Part shown: in pieces, positions 24,865-33,468 of the stretch
Position numbering within the stretch: position 1 is the stretch's first letter
Layout of the letters: each line of letters opens with the position of its first letter
Assembly (NCBI RefSeq): GCF_014283215.1
Contig: NZ_JACOMF010000020.1
Coordinates: 1 to 64,000, forward strand
Length of the DNA stretch: 64,000 nt
Source of the DNA: Siccirubricoccus deserti
GTDB taxonomy: Bacteria; Pseudomonadota; Alphaproteobacteria; Acetobacterales; Acetobacteraceae
Direction of reading: 5' to 3'
Made by a program: the position numbers and the translations under genes
Notes under the pieces: generated by a model
Told to the model about the DNA's origin: nothing
What the model saw: only the letters and a program-made list of their open reading frames with translations
Databases searched by the model: none

Positions 24865-25272
24865 GGGATCCGGCTGTCTCTGCAAATAAGGGTTCACCCC
24901 AAGATGCGCTGTGGGGGAACCCGGTGCAAGCCAGTCCGCCATCGGGCTGACACGAAGCTGACAGCAAGGCTACGCCAGGCACCCGGGCGCAACCCTGGCC
25001 GGCGCAAACCCGGGGCACCATGGCTTTGCAGCTAGCCGAACCGAGGTTGGCGATAATCCGGACGAAGGTAAAAACTATCACACTTTAGGAATGATACGCC
25101 GCCCTGGCTTTCCGGCCGCGCCGGCGCCGCAGCGCGTTGACGGCGCAGCCCGGCGCCGGCATGTCCCGCCCCTGGGCGGGTTCGGCGATGCCCCACCGCG
25201 TCACGATGCGGTTCACTGGCCCGTACCGTCCCGAAGGGCCGGGCGGGCGCAAGAGATGTCAGGAAGCGGACG
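24865..25272. other. divergent intergenic region between map and the TctC-like gene
   Basis: About 400 bases without a convincing gene. Around 25052-25090 lies an AT-rich pocket, unusual here (AAGGTAAAAACTATCACAC). TTGGCG at about 25047 followed after 16 bases by TAAAAA is a possible rightward sigma-70 promoter; this is weak. GGAAGCGGACG at 25262-25272 is the ribosome site of the next gene. Several GC-rich inverted repeats (CCGCCCCTGGGCGG near 25169) could form hairpins. Confidence 0.4.
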
Positions 25273-26268
25273 ATGAAGATTTCGGATTTGGCGGCCCCGG
25301 CAGTGTCCCGCCGCGCGATCATGGCACTCGGCGCCCTTGCCGCCACCGGGGCGGCGGCCCAGACCGCCGGCTACCCCAACCGCCCGATCCGGATCATCGT
25401 TCCCTACACGCCCGGTGGCACCACCGACATCGCCACCCGTCTGGTCGGCGAGCCGCTGTCGAAGGTGCTCGGCCAGCCGGTGGTGGTGGAGAACCGCCCC
25501 GGCGCCAACAGCATTGTCGGCGCGGCTGCCGCCGCGACCAGCCCGGCCGATGGCTACACCATTGTCATGGTGCTACCGGCGCATGCGGCCAATGCGACGC
25601 TGCAGGCCGGCAAGATGCCCTTCGACGCGATCACCAGCTTCACCCCGCTGTCGCTGGTGGTGACGGCGCCGCTGGTGCTGGCCGGCAGCAAGCATGTGCC
25701 GGCGCAGACGCTGCGCGACTACATCGAATACGCCAGGAAGAACCCAGGCCGACTGAACTACGGCTCCAGCGGCATCGGCGCCACCGCCCATCTGGCGATG
25801 GAGCAGCTGAAGATGCAGACCGGCATCAAGATGGAGCACATTCCCTACCGCGGCACCCAGCCCGCGCTGCAGGACCTGATGGCCGGCAATATCGGACTGA
25901 TGTTTGACACCTATTCGACGCTGAAGCCGCAATTCGAGGGCGGCAACATCCGCCCCCTCGGCATCGCCACCGCGGAACGCCCGGCCTTCGCGCCGGATCT
26001 GCCAACGGTCATCGAGGGCGGGATCGAGAATTTCGTGGCGAGTTCCTGGTGCATGCTGTTGGCCCCGGCCGGCACGCCGCAGGAGATCGTCGACCGGCTC
26101 GCCACCGAGGTCGGCAAGATCGTCCGCGAGCCGGCAATGGCCAAGCGGCTGCAGGACCTCGGCTTCGTTGTGGAAGGCCGCCCGCCAGCGCAGACCGGCG
26201 AATTCCTGCGCGCCGAGGTTGAGCGCTGGGGGTCGGTCATCCGCGCGGCGAATGTGACCATCGAGTAG
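25273..26268 (+). CDS. TctC/Bug-family periplasmic substrate-binding protein
   Basis: 331 residues. A Tat-like signal peptide (VSRRAIMALGALAATGAAAQ) precedes the mature domain, which shows Bug hallmarks: YPNRPIRIIVPYTPGGTTD, VVVENRPGANSIVGA, ADGYTIVMV, INYGSSGIGATAHLAM-like segment and IPYRGTQPALQDLMAG. Bug proteins normally deliver carboxylates to TctAB membrane components. No tctA or tctB lies nearby, so this is an orphan receptor, as is common for this family in Acetobacteraceae and Burkholderiales. GGAAG lies eight bases before the ATG. The ligand cannot be predicted. Confidence 0.9.
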   Translation: MKISDLAAPAVSRRAIMALGALAATGAAAQTAGYPNRPIRIIVPYTPGGTTDIATRLVGEPLSKVLGQPVVVENRPGANSIVGAAAAATSPADGYTIVMVLPAHAANATLQAGKMPFDAITSFTPLSLVVTAPLVLAGSKHVPAQTLRDYIEYARKNPGRLNYGSSGIGATAHLAMEQLKMQTGIKMEHIPYRGTQPALQDLMAGNIGLMFDTYSTLKPQFEGGNIRPLGIATAERPAFAPDLPTVIEGGIENFVASSWCMLLAPAGTPQEIVDRLATEVGKIVREPAMAKRLQDLGFVVEGRPPAQTGEFLRAEVERWGSVIRAANVTIE

Positions 26269-26284
26269 CGCGGATCGCACCTTC

Positions 26285-26361
26285 CCCGTCATGCATGGGC
26301 TCGGCCCGCGCATCCTAATCCGCCGTGAAAACAGCAGCTTGGGTGATCGGGCCATGACGGG
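26285..26361. terminator. long inverted repeat between convergent genes
   Basis: CCCGTCATG at 26285-26293 pairs with CATGACGGG at 26353-26361, with further partly paired GC-rich arms inside. It sits between the stops of the TctC-like gene and the patatin gene, which converge, so it may terminate both. The GTCATG...GGGC pattern belongs to a repeat type frequent in alphaproteobacteria. Confidence 0.5.
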
Positions 26362-26403
26362 CTGCGGGGGGCGCTCCCGCCTGACCGAGGTATCCAGGGC
26401 CGG

Positions 26404-27504
26404 CTACAGGAAGCGCTGGATATCGAGCGTGCTCTCGCGGCCCAAGGCGGCGAAATGCGTCTCGAGGAAGCGCTCCGCCGCCTCCCGGCCGTAGCGCCGC
26501 AGGGTTTCGAGGAATTCCCAGTCGCCATTAAGCTTGGTCGAGAGCTTGAACTCCCGCATCCGCTCCTCATCCTCGATCACGTGCAGGAAGATGCGGCGGT
26601 AGCGCGGCTGCTCCAGCCGACCGGCGTCGAGCAGCCGCTGGACGAAGTCGATCGCCCGCATTTCCGACATCAACGAGGCATTGAAGCTGATCTCATTCAG
26701 CCGGTTCATGATGTCGGAGGGCGTGGTCGGCAGTTCCGCCCGCATGATGGCGTTGATCTGCACCAGCACGATGTCGGGCGCGCCGCGCTCATGATACAGC
26801 GGCCAGAGCGCGGGGTTGCCGAGATAGCCGCCGTCCCAGTAAGGCTCGCCATCGATCTCCACCGCGCGGAACACATTGGGCAGGCAGGCGGAGGCGAGGA
26901 TGACGTCGGTCGTCACCTCGGTGCGGCTGAAGACGCGCGGCTTGCCGGTCCGCACATTGGTCGCCGAGATGAACAGCCGCGTCGCCTTCGGGTCGCGCTT
27001 CAGCCGCGCCTCGTCGAGGTTGTCGGCGATCACCTGGCGCAGCGGATTGAACTCCACCGAGAAGGGATTGAACTGGTAGGGCGAGAACACCCGGGTCAAG
27101 GTCTCGAAGGTCTGGTAGGCGAAGGAATAGGTCAGGTCGTGGCCCCAGATCGCCTTCTCGAATGGGGTGTTTCGCAAGGGGCTGACCGCCAGCCGCAGCG
27201 CCACGTCGCGCCACAGCTTCGCCAGCGCGGCGATGGCGCCAGCCCTTCCGCCCTCGGCCAGCCCCTGGACGAAGATCGCCGCATTGATGGCGCCGGCCGA
27301 GGTGCCGGAGACGCCGTCGATGCTCAGTCGGTCGTCCTCCATCAGCCTCTCGAGCACGCCCCAGGTGAAGGCACCATGGGTGCCACCGCCCTGCAGCGCG
27401 AGATTGATGCGCTTGGGCGCGACCGGCAGGGCGACCGCCGGGGCCGGCATCTCCCCCGACCTTCCCTTGGGCGGCGCGGTCGCGCCGTCCGCTGGATCCC
27501 GCAT
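26404..27504 (-). CDS. patatin-like phospholipase family protein
   Basis: 366 residues. The patatin fold is marked by LALQGGGTHGAFTWGVL (oxyanion-hole glycines), IDGVSGTSAGAINAA with the nucleophile Ser in GTSAG, and YWDGGYLGNPALWP with the catalytic Asp in DGG. No signal peptide is visible, suggesting a cytoplasmic lipid or polyester hydrolase. It follows 3-hydroxybutyrate dehydrogenase with a one-base overlap. This pairing recurs in poly-3-hydroxybutyrate-storing alphaproteobacteria, so a role near PHB or granule lipids is a reasonable inference, not shown by sequence. Confidence 0.88.
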   Translation of the reverse strand: MRDPADGATAPPKGRSGEMPAPAVALPVAPKRINLALQGGGTHGAFTWGVLERLMEDDRLSIDGVSGTSAGAINAAIFVQGLAEGGRAGAIAALAKLWRDVALRLAVSPLRNTPFEKAIWGHDLTYSFAYQTFETLTRVFSPYQFNPFSVEFNPLRQVIADNLDEARLKRDPKATRLFISATNVRTGKPRVFSRTEVTTDVILASACLPNVFRAVEIDGEPYWDGGYLGNPALWPLYHERGAPDIVLVQINAIMRAELPTTPSDIMNRLNEISFNASLMSEMRAIDFVQRLLDAGRLEQPRYRRIFLHVIEDEERMREFKLSTKLNGDWEFLETLRRYGREAAERFLETHFAALGRESTLDIQRFL

Positions 27505-28298
27505 CAGGAGGCGAACCAGCCGCCATCGATCGAGAGCGCGGAGCCGTTCACCCCGCCACTGTTCGGACCGACGAGATAGAGCGCCATCTGCGCCACCTCC
27601 TCCACCTCGATCCAGCGCTTGGAAGGCTGGTGCTCCAGCAGAAGATCCTTCAGCGCCGCCTCCTCAGAGACGCCATGCTGCTTCGCCAGTGGCCCGACCT
27701 GCGCCTCGGCCAGCGGGGTGCGGACGAAGCCTGGGCAGATGGCGTTGCAGGTGATCGGCGTGCGGGCGATCTCGAGCGCTACCGTCTTGGTCAGCCCGAC
27801 CACCGCATGCTTGGCCGAGACATAGGCTGACTTGTTCGGCGAGGCGACCAGCCCATGCGCCGAAGCGATGTTGACGATCCGGCCCCAGCCACGTGCCTTC
27901 ATTCCCGGCAGCGCCGCCTTGATGGCGTGGAAGTTGGAAGTGAAGTTGATGGCGATGATGGCGTCGAACTTATCCTCGGGGAATTCATCGACCGGCGCGA
28001 CGAATTGGATGCCGGCGTTGTTCACCAGGATATCGACACTGCCGAGCGCCGCCTCGGCGTCCTTCACCATCTGCCGCACCGCCTCGGGCTTCGACAGGTC
28101 GGCGGCGGAATAGGGCGCGTCGCCACCGCCCATGGCAGCGCCGACCTCGGCGCGGGCGCGGGCGATCTCCTTCGGCTTGCCGAAGCCGTTCAGCATCACC
28201 CGGGCACCGGCCTTGGCATACATCATCGCAATGCCTTGGCCGATGCCGCTGGTGCTGCCGGTGATCAGCGCGGTGCGGCCGGCAAGAACCTTCTCCAT
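27504..28298 (-). CDS. bdhA: 3-hydroxybutyrate dehydrogenase
   Basis: A 264-residue short-chain dehydrogenase oxidising D-3-hydroxybutyrate to acetoacetate with NAD+. Seen: TALITGSTSGIGQGIA (cofactor glycines), VDILVNNAGIQFVAPV, NIASAHGLVASPNKSAYVSAKH containing the Ser-Tyr-Lys set, and CPGFVRTPLAEAQV. The FGKPKEIARARAEV segment is typical of BDH1-type enzymes. The ATG at 28298 follows GAGGAG by eight bases; a longer frame to 28361 has no support and would overlap the next gene. It leads a pair with the patatin gene. Confidence 0.9.
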   Translation of the reverse strand: MEKVLAGRTALITGSTSGIGQGIAMMYAKAGARVMLNGFGKPKEIARARAEVGAAMGGGDAPYSAADLSKPEAVRQMVKDAEAALGSVDILVNNAGIQFVAPVDEFPEDKFDAIIAINFTSNFHAIKAALPGMKARGWGRIVNIASAHGLVASPNKSAYVSAKHAVVGLTKTVALEIARTPITCNAICPGFVRTPLAEAQVGPLAKQHGVSEEAALKDLLLEHQPSKRWIEVEEVAQMALYLVGPNSGGVNGSALSIDGGWFAS

Positions 28299-28332
28299 AT
28301 CGTCGCTCCTCAGCATTGTCGGGGATGAAGGC

Positions 28333-29787
28333 TCAGGGCAGGTGCCTGAGCAAGGCAACAACGCGCTTCACGCCAGCGGACAGCAGCTTCGGCGCATAGT
28401 ACTCGCCAGCGGCGCGCTTCGCCGCCTCGGCCAGGGTCGGATAGGGCAGCACCAGGCCGGCCAGCGCCGAGAGCGGCAGGCGGCGGCCGATCATCAGCCC
28501 GAACATGCCGGCCATTTCGCCGGCCCGCGGCGCCAGCACGCCGGCGCCAACCAGCCGGCCACGGCCATCCACCACCAGCTTCACCAGACCTTCCGGCCTG
28601 GCTTCGGCGATGGCGCGGTCGTTCTCCCCCAGCGGCCAGCGGTGGACCGCGAGGCCGGCGATGCCCCTCTCCCGCGCCTCCGCCTCGGTCAGCCCGACCT
28701 GGGCCAACTCGGGGTCGGTGTAGGTGACGCGCGGCAGGGCCGCGTAATCCACCCGGGTGAAGGGCAGCCGGAACAGCATCGAACGCACGACGATGCCGGC
28801 ATGCTGGCTGGCGACATGGGTGAAGGCGCGCGGGCCGATGCCCTCAGGGTCGGCGATGTCGCCCACCGCCCAGACCCGGCGGTTGGAGGTGGAGCGCAGG
28901 TCGGCCTGCGTGGCAACGCCGCGTGGCGAGGCGGCAATACCGCCGGCGGCGAGGTCGAGGCTCGCCAGCCGCGGCGCCCGGCCGATCGCCAGCAGCAGAT
29001 GGGTGCCGGCGATGCGGCTGCCATCCTCCAGCACCGCGACGACGCCGGCCTGCGGCGTCTCCGACCGCGCCTCCAGCGGCTCGACCGCCACCACCTTGGC
29101 GGCCTCGCGGATCTCGACGCCGTCCCGCAGCAGCGCGGCGCGGAGGCCCTCGACCAGCTCCGCATCCTCCCGCGGGGCGATGCGCGGCGCCGCCTCCAGC
29201 ACTGTCACCAGGCAGCCGAGCCTTGCATGCGCCTGCGCCATCTCAAGGCCGATAGGCCCGCCGCCGAGGATGATGAGGTGGCCCGGCGGCTCCTCCAGTT
29301 CGAACAGCGTCTCGTTGGTCAGCCAGGGCACGCCGTCGAGGCCGGGGATGTCGGGGATGACGGCGCTGCTTCCGGCGGCGATGACGCAGCGACGGAAGCG
29401 CAGCTGCCGGCCGCCGACCTCCAGCGTATCGGGCGTGAGGAAATGCGCCGAGGCCTCGATGACATCGACCCCCATGCCACGGAACCGCTCGGCGCTGTCG
29501 TTCGGGGCGATGCGCTCGATGGCGCCGCGGACATGGGCGCGGACCCCGGCCCAGTCGATTTCCGGCGGCGGCAGGCGGATGCCGAAGCGGGCGGCGGCGC
29601 GCGCCTCGGCCGCCGCATGCCCGGCGGCGAGCAGCGCCTTCGAGGGCACGCAGCCGTAATTCAGGCAGTCGCCACCCATCCGCCCGCGCTCGATCAGCGC
29701 CACCTTGAGCCCGAGGTTGTTGCAGATGGCGGCAACAGACAGCCCTGCGGCGCCCGCACCAATCACCGCGACATCGACATCAGGCAT
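28333..29787 (-). CDS. FAD-dependent disulfide reductase, MerA/Lpd-like
   Basis: 484 residues of the pyridine-nucleotide disulfide oxidoreductase family. FAD site AVIGAGAAGLSVA; redox-active Cys41 and Cys46 in GGDCLNYGCVPSK; second nucleotide site LIILGGGPIGLEMAQ; second FAD contact VWAVGDIADPEG. The C-terminal HxxxxE dyad of lipoamide and mercuric reductases is altered: the segment reads VLPYPTLAEAAKRAA, with Tyr where His is usual. There is no heavy-metal domain, so mercuric reductase is unlikely. It overlaps the TVP38 gene by eight bases; these two families are often adjacent, and a shared redox role at the membrane is possible. Confidence 0.85.
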   Translation of the reverse strand: MPDVDVAVIGAGAAGLSVAAICNNLGLKVALIERGRMGGDCLNYGCVPSKALLAAGHAAAEARAAARFGIRLPPPEIDWAGVRAHVRGAIERIAPNDSAERFRGMGVDVIEASAHFLTPDTLEVGGRQLRFRRCVIAAGSSAVIPDIPGLDGVPWLTNETLFELEEPPGHLIILGGGPIGLEMAQAHARLGCLVTVLEAAPRIAPREDAELVEGLRAALLRDGVEIREAAKVVAVEPLEARSETPQAGVVAVLEDGSRIAGTHLLLAIGRAPRLASLDLAAGGIAASPRGVATQADLRSTSNRRVWAVGDIADPEGIGPRAFTHVASQHAGIVVRSMLFRLPFTRVDYAALPRVTYTDPELAQVGLTEAEARERGIAGLAVHRWPLGENDRAIAEARPEGLVKLVVDGRGRLVGAGVLAPRAGEMAGMFGLMIGRRLPLSALAGLVLPYPTLAEAAKRAAGEYYAPKLLSAGVKRVVALLRHLP

Positions 29788-30490
29788 TCATCTTCCCCTT
29801 ACGGCCACGCCACCAGATGCCCAATAGCGACAGCGCCGCCAACCCCAGCAGCGGCAGCAGGATGCCAGGGGAGAAGATTACCGAGAGGTCGGGCCGGCCG
29901 CCGGCGTCGAAAACCTGGCCCAGCCCGGCGCCGATTCCGGCGAAAACCGCGGTGCCGGGGATGATGCCGAGGAAGGTGGCCGCGGCGAAGGGCGGCAGCG
30001 CCATCCCGGCCAGCGCCGGCGCCAGATTGACCAGCCAGAACGGCACCACCGGGATCAGCCGCAGCGACAGCAGGTACCAGAAGCCCTCCCGCGCCAGGCC
30101 CTCCCGCACCCGCCCCAGCAACGGCCCGGCCCTGGCCGCGAGGGTGTCGGCCAGGGCATAGCGGGCGGCGACGAACAGGACGCAGGCGCCGATCGTGGCG
30201 CCCGCCACCGCCGCGGCGGCGCCGAGCCAGGGGCCGAACAGGAAGCCACCGGCCAGGGTCATCACCACCGCTCCCGGCAGCGACAGCGCCACAACCACCA
30301 CATAAAGGGCGACATAGGCCAGCACCGCCAGCACCGGCGATGCGGCGACGAAGCCGGCCAGCACCGCCCGCTGCGCCGCCAGCGACTCGAAGGACAGCAC
30401 CCGGTGCAGGCCGAGGGCATAGGCGAGGCCCAGCGCGGCGAGGACCAGGGCGAGCGGCCAGAGGCGGCGCCAGGCGGCAGACAGGGGCAT
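29780..30490 (-). CDS. TVP38/TMEM64 (VTT-domain) membrane protein
   Basis: 236 residues with about six hydrophobic segments. The VTT/DedA-like signature lies in the middle: LPGAVVMTLAGGFLFGPWLG, then RYALADTLAAR, and RLIPVVPFWLVNLAPALAGM, ending in a basic tail WWRGRKGKMNA. Members of this family are thought to act in lipid scrambling or membrane homeostasis. The ATG at 30490 follows GGAG by eight bases, so the longer frame to 30598 is not used. It precedes and overlaps the disulfide reductase. Confidence 0.88.
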   Translation of the reverse strand: MPLSAAWRRLWPLALVLAALGLAYALGLHRVLSFESLAAQRAVLAGFVAASPVLAVLAYVALYVVVVALSLPGAVVMTLAGGFLFGPWLGAAAAVAGATIGACVLFVAARYALADTLAARAGPLLGRVREGLAREGFWYLLSLRLIPVVPFWLVNLAPALAGMALPPFAAATFLGIIPGTAVFAGIGAGLGQVFDAGGRPDLSVIFSPGILLPLLGLAALSLLGIWWRGRKGKMNA

Positions 30491-30738
30491 GACGGTCTCC
30501 GCTTCGCGGCGCAGCATGCAGGCGTTACGCCCCGCGGGCACGGCCGGCAATGGGGCGCCCACGGGCCGATCCGGCGCGCCACCACCACGTTGCGCCACCC
30601 GCCGCGATTGACGGCCCCCCTGCCCGGTCCCTATAGGTGCCCGCCTTCGCCGGGGCCCGATCGCAAGGGGCCGCCGGCCGTTCGCGATGCGCCCACCACC
30701 GGGCGCCGCGGGCGTATTCCCCTGTCGGAGACAGTGCC

Positions 30739-30873
30739 GTGAAGCGTACCTACCAGCCCTCCAAGCTCGTCCGGAAGCGCCGGCATGGCTTCCGCTCCCG
30801 CATGGCGACGGTCGGCGGCCGCAAGGTGCTGGCGACGCGCCGCGCCAAGGGCCGCGCCAAGCTCAGCGCCTGA
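30739..30873 (+). CDS. rpmH: 50S ribosomal protein L34
   Basis: 44 residues, the standard L34 length: [20 protein letters not shown] followed by [11 protein letters not shown]. It starts with GTG at 30739, eight bases after CGGAG; a longer frame gives no family match. It heads the conserved rpmH-rnpA-yidD-yidC cluster. Confidence 0.98.
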   Translation: MKRTYQPSKLVRKRRHGFRSRMATVGGRKVLATRRAKGRAKLSA

Positions 30874-30893
30874 CAGCGACGGGGGATCTCGCC

Positions 30894-31277
30894 ATGCCGG
30901 GCCGTCTACCCCGGCTGACCCGGCGCGGCGAGTTCCTTGCCGCCGCCAGGGCGGGCCGCAAGGCCGCCCGGCCGGGGCTGGTGCTGCAGGCGCTGCCGAA
31001 GCCCGGCGGCGTGCTGCGCTGCGGCTTCACCGCGACCAAGAAGATCGGCAATGCCGTGGCCCGCAACCGTGCCAAGCGCCGGCTGCGCGAGACCGCGCGG
31101 CTGACCCTGGCCGCACCCGCCACGGCCGAGGCCCTGTCCGGCTGGGATCTGGTGCTGATCGCCCGCGACGGCACCGCCACCCGCCCCTGGGACAAGCTGC
31201 TCGGCGACCTCCGCGGCGCGCTGCGCCAGGCGGGCGTGGGTCCTGGCACCATGCCGGGGGCCGAGGTGGCGCCGTGA
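30894..31277 (+). CDS. rnpA: ribonuclease P protein component
   Basis: 127 residues, basic. The family's RNA-binding signature is clear: FTATKKIGNAVARNRAKRRL, containing the RNR motif. It starts at an ATG preceded by GGGGGATC and lies 20 bases after rpmH. Its TGA stop overlaps the GTG start of yidD. The protein helps the RNase P RNA process tRNA 5' ends. Confidence 0.96.
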   Translation: MPGRLPRLTRRGEFLAAARAGRKAARPGLVLQALPKPGGVLRCGFTATKKIGNAVARNRAKRRLRETARLTLAAPATAEALSGWDLVLIARDGTATRPWDKLLGDLRGALRQAGVGPGTMPGAEVAP

Positions 31278-31633
31278 GCGCCCCGGCCCAGGCGCTGCGC
31301 GGCGCCGTCATCGCTTATCAATGGACGCTGCGGCCCTTCATCGGCAGCCATTGCCGCTTCCATCCCTCCTGCAGCCATTATGCGCTGGAGGCCCTCGCCA
31401 CCCATGGCGCGCTGCGCGGCGCCTGGCTCTCCGGCCGTCGCATCCTGCGCTGCAACCCCTGGCATCCCGGCGGCTACGACCCGGTTCCGCCGCCCGCCCC
31501 TGCCGAACGCGATCCGCGCCCGACCTCCGCGCCACCCGGCGCCGGATCGGCCGCCGGGTCACCTGACCGCCTCCCGGTCCGGACCGCCACGCCCTGCGGC
31601 GCGGCGGTCGTCGGACCGCCCGAACAAGGCTGA
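31274..31633 (+). CDS. yidD: membrane protein insertion efficiency factor YidD
   Basis: 119 residues from a GTG overlapping the rnpA stop (GTGA). The conserved part is the first 75 residues: YQWTLRPFIGSHCRFHPSCS, YALEALATHGALRG and RCNPWHPGGYDPVP, with the family's cysteines. The remaining ~40 residues form a Pro/Ala-rich tail not found in most YidD proteins (70-85 residues). It assists YidC-dependent insertion at the inner membrane. Confidence 0.94.
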   Translation: MSAPAQALRGAVIAYQWTLRPFIGSHCRFHPSCSHYALEALATHGALRGAWLSGRRILRCNPWHPGGYDPVPPPAPAERDPRPTSAPPGAGSAAGSPDRLPVRTATPCGAAVVGPPEQG

Positions 31634-31643
31634 TCAACGTCCC

Positions 31644-33461
31644 ATGGACAACAAGCGCCTCCTCGCGGCGATCGCCATTTCCATCGGCATCCTGCTGACC
31701 TTCGAGCTGTTCAACCGCCCGGCCCGCGAGGCCCAGCTGGCGCAGCAGCGGCAGCAGGCCGAGCAGGTACAGCAGTCGCAGCAGGCGGCGCCACGCCCGG
31801 TCGGGCCGCTCGGCGCGCCGACCGATGCCTCTCCTGCCGCCGGCACGCCCCGCGCCCCGGGTGCGCGGCTGCCGGTGGACGGGCCGAAGGTACAAGGCAC
31901 CATCAGCCTACGCGGCGCCCGGCTGGATGACCTGGTGCTGCGCGACTACCATGAGACGGTCGACCGCGCCTCCCCGCTGGTGCGGCTGCTCGCCCCGCGA
32001 GAGGGCGCCGCGCCCTACTACGCGCAATGGGGCTGGACCGCGGCCGATGGCCGCACCCCGGTGCCGGGCAACGATACCGACTGGCAGGCCGAGGGCGGCC
32101 GCCTTGCCCCCGGCAACCCGGTGACCCTGCGTTGGGACAACGGCCAGGGGCAGGTCTTCGAGATCGGCTTCGCGCTCGATGAGAATTACATGTTCACCGC
32201 CGAGCAGCGGGTCCGCAATACCGGCGCCGAGGCGGTGCAGTTGCTGCCCTGGGCGCGCATCCGGCGCGAGAGCACGCCGCCGACCCAGGGCTTCTACATC
32301 CTGCACGAAGGCTTCGTCGGGGTGCTGGATGGCCGGTTGCGGGAGATGTCCTTCTCCAGCGCCAAGGACGAGGCCGGCAAGCGTGCCGGCACCGCTTTCG
32401 ACCTCGAGGCGCCGGGCGGCTGGTCCGGCTTCACCGACAAATACTGGCTGACCGCCCTTGCCCCGGTCGACCAGTCGGCCCGCTACCGGGTCAGCTACCG
32501 CGCTGTGCCGGAAACCGGCCCAAGGGGTCAGGAGGACCGCTGGCAGGTGGATTACACCCTTCCGGCGCCGGTCGAGGTAGCGCCGGGGGCGACCGCCGCC
32601 CGCCAGGCGCTGCGGCTCTTCGCCGGCGCCAAGGAGGTGCATCTGCTGGACGCCTATCGCGACCGCCTCGGCATCCCCGATTTCGACAAGGCAGTGGACT
32701 TCGGCTGGTTCTACTTCCTGACCAAGCCGTTCTTCCATGTGTTGCACTTCCTCGGCGTGAACCTTCACAATTTCGGCGTCGCGATCCTTGTTTTCACGCT
32801 GGGTTTGAAGATCCTGTTCTTCCCGCTCGCCAACAAGGCCTACAAGTCGATGAGCCGGATGAAGGTTCTCGGCCCGAAGATGCAGGAGATCCGCGAGCGG
32901 CATAAGGACGATCCGGCCAAGGCGCAGGCCGAGATGATGGCGCTCTACCGGACAGAGAAGATCAACCCGGCCTCCGGTTGCCTGCCCATCCTGATCCAGA
33001 TCCCGGTGTTCTTCGCGCTGTACAAGGTGCTGTTCGTTACCATCGAGATGCGGCACGCGCCCTTCTTCGGCTGGATCCACGACCTCTCGGCGCCCGACCC
33101 GACAAACCTGTTCAACCTCTTCGGGCTCATCCCCTGGGACCCGATGACGTTGACCCATTATCTGCATATGCCGGCCTGGGCGCTGATCATGGGCGTGACC
33201 ATGTATCTGCAGCAGAAGCTGAACCCGCAGCCGCCGGATCCGATCCAGGCCAAGATCTTCCAGTGGATGCCGGTCATCTTCACCTTCATGCTGGCCAGCT
33301 TCCCGGCCGGGCTGGTGATCTACTGGTCCTGGAACAACCTGCTCTCCATAGGCCAGCAATGGTACATCATGCACATGGACGCCAAGCGCGGCGGCGCCAG
33401 GCCCGCGGTGCCGGCACCGGTCGCGCCGCCCCCGGCGGCCGCCAAGCCGAAGAAGGGGTGA
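31644..33461 (+). CDS. yidC: membrane protein insertase YidC
   Basis: 605 residues, typical for the Gram-negative form. An N-terminal span (LLAAIAISIGILLTFELF) is followed by a Gln/Pro-rich linker, the large periplasmic domain, then the conserved C-terminal core: GWFYFLTKPFFHVLHFLG, the basic cytoplasmic loop KSMSRMKVLGPKMQEIRERH, ASGCLPILIQIPVFFALYKV and further spans. The tail ends in Pro/Ala and KPKKG. The ATG at 31644 is 10 bases after yidD. It inserts inner-membrane proteins alone or with Sec. Confidence 0.97.
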   Translation: MDNKRLLAAIAISIGILLTFELFNRPAREAQLAQQRQQAEQVQQSQQAAPRPVGPLGAPTDASPAAGTPRAPGARLPVDGPKVQGTISLRGARLDDLVLRDYHETVDRASPLVRLLAPREGAAPYYAQWGWTAADGRTPVPGNDTDWQAEGGRLAPGNPVTLRWDNGQGQVFEIGFALDENYMFTAEQRVRNTGAEAVQLLPWARIRRESTPPTQGFYILHEGFVGVLDGRLREMSFSSAKDEAGKRAGTAFDLEAPGGWSGFTDKYWLTALAPVDQSARYRVSYRAVPETGPRGQEDRWQVDYTLPAPVEVAPGATAARQALRLFAGAKEVHLLDAYRDRLGIPDFDKAVDFGWFYFLTKPFFHVLHFLGVNLHNFGVAILVFTLGLKILFFPLANKAYKSMSRMKVLGPKMQEIRERHKDDPAKAQAEMMALYRTEKINPASGCLPILIQIPVFFALYKVLFVTIEMRHAPFFGWIHDLSAPDPTNLFNLFGLIPWDPMTLTHYLHMPAWALIMGVTMYLQQKLNPQPPDPIQAKIFQWMPVIFTFMLASFPAGLVIYWSWNNLLSIGQQWYIMHMDAKRGGARPAVPAPVAPPPAAAKPKKG

Positions 33462-33468
33462 GCCGACA

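Noticed and set aside
28333-29787. Mercuric reductase
   Set aside because: No N-terminal metal-binding domain, no C-terminal vicinal cysteines and no mer genes nearby.
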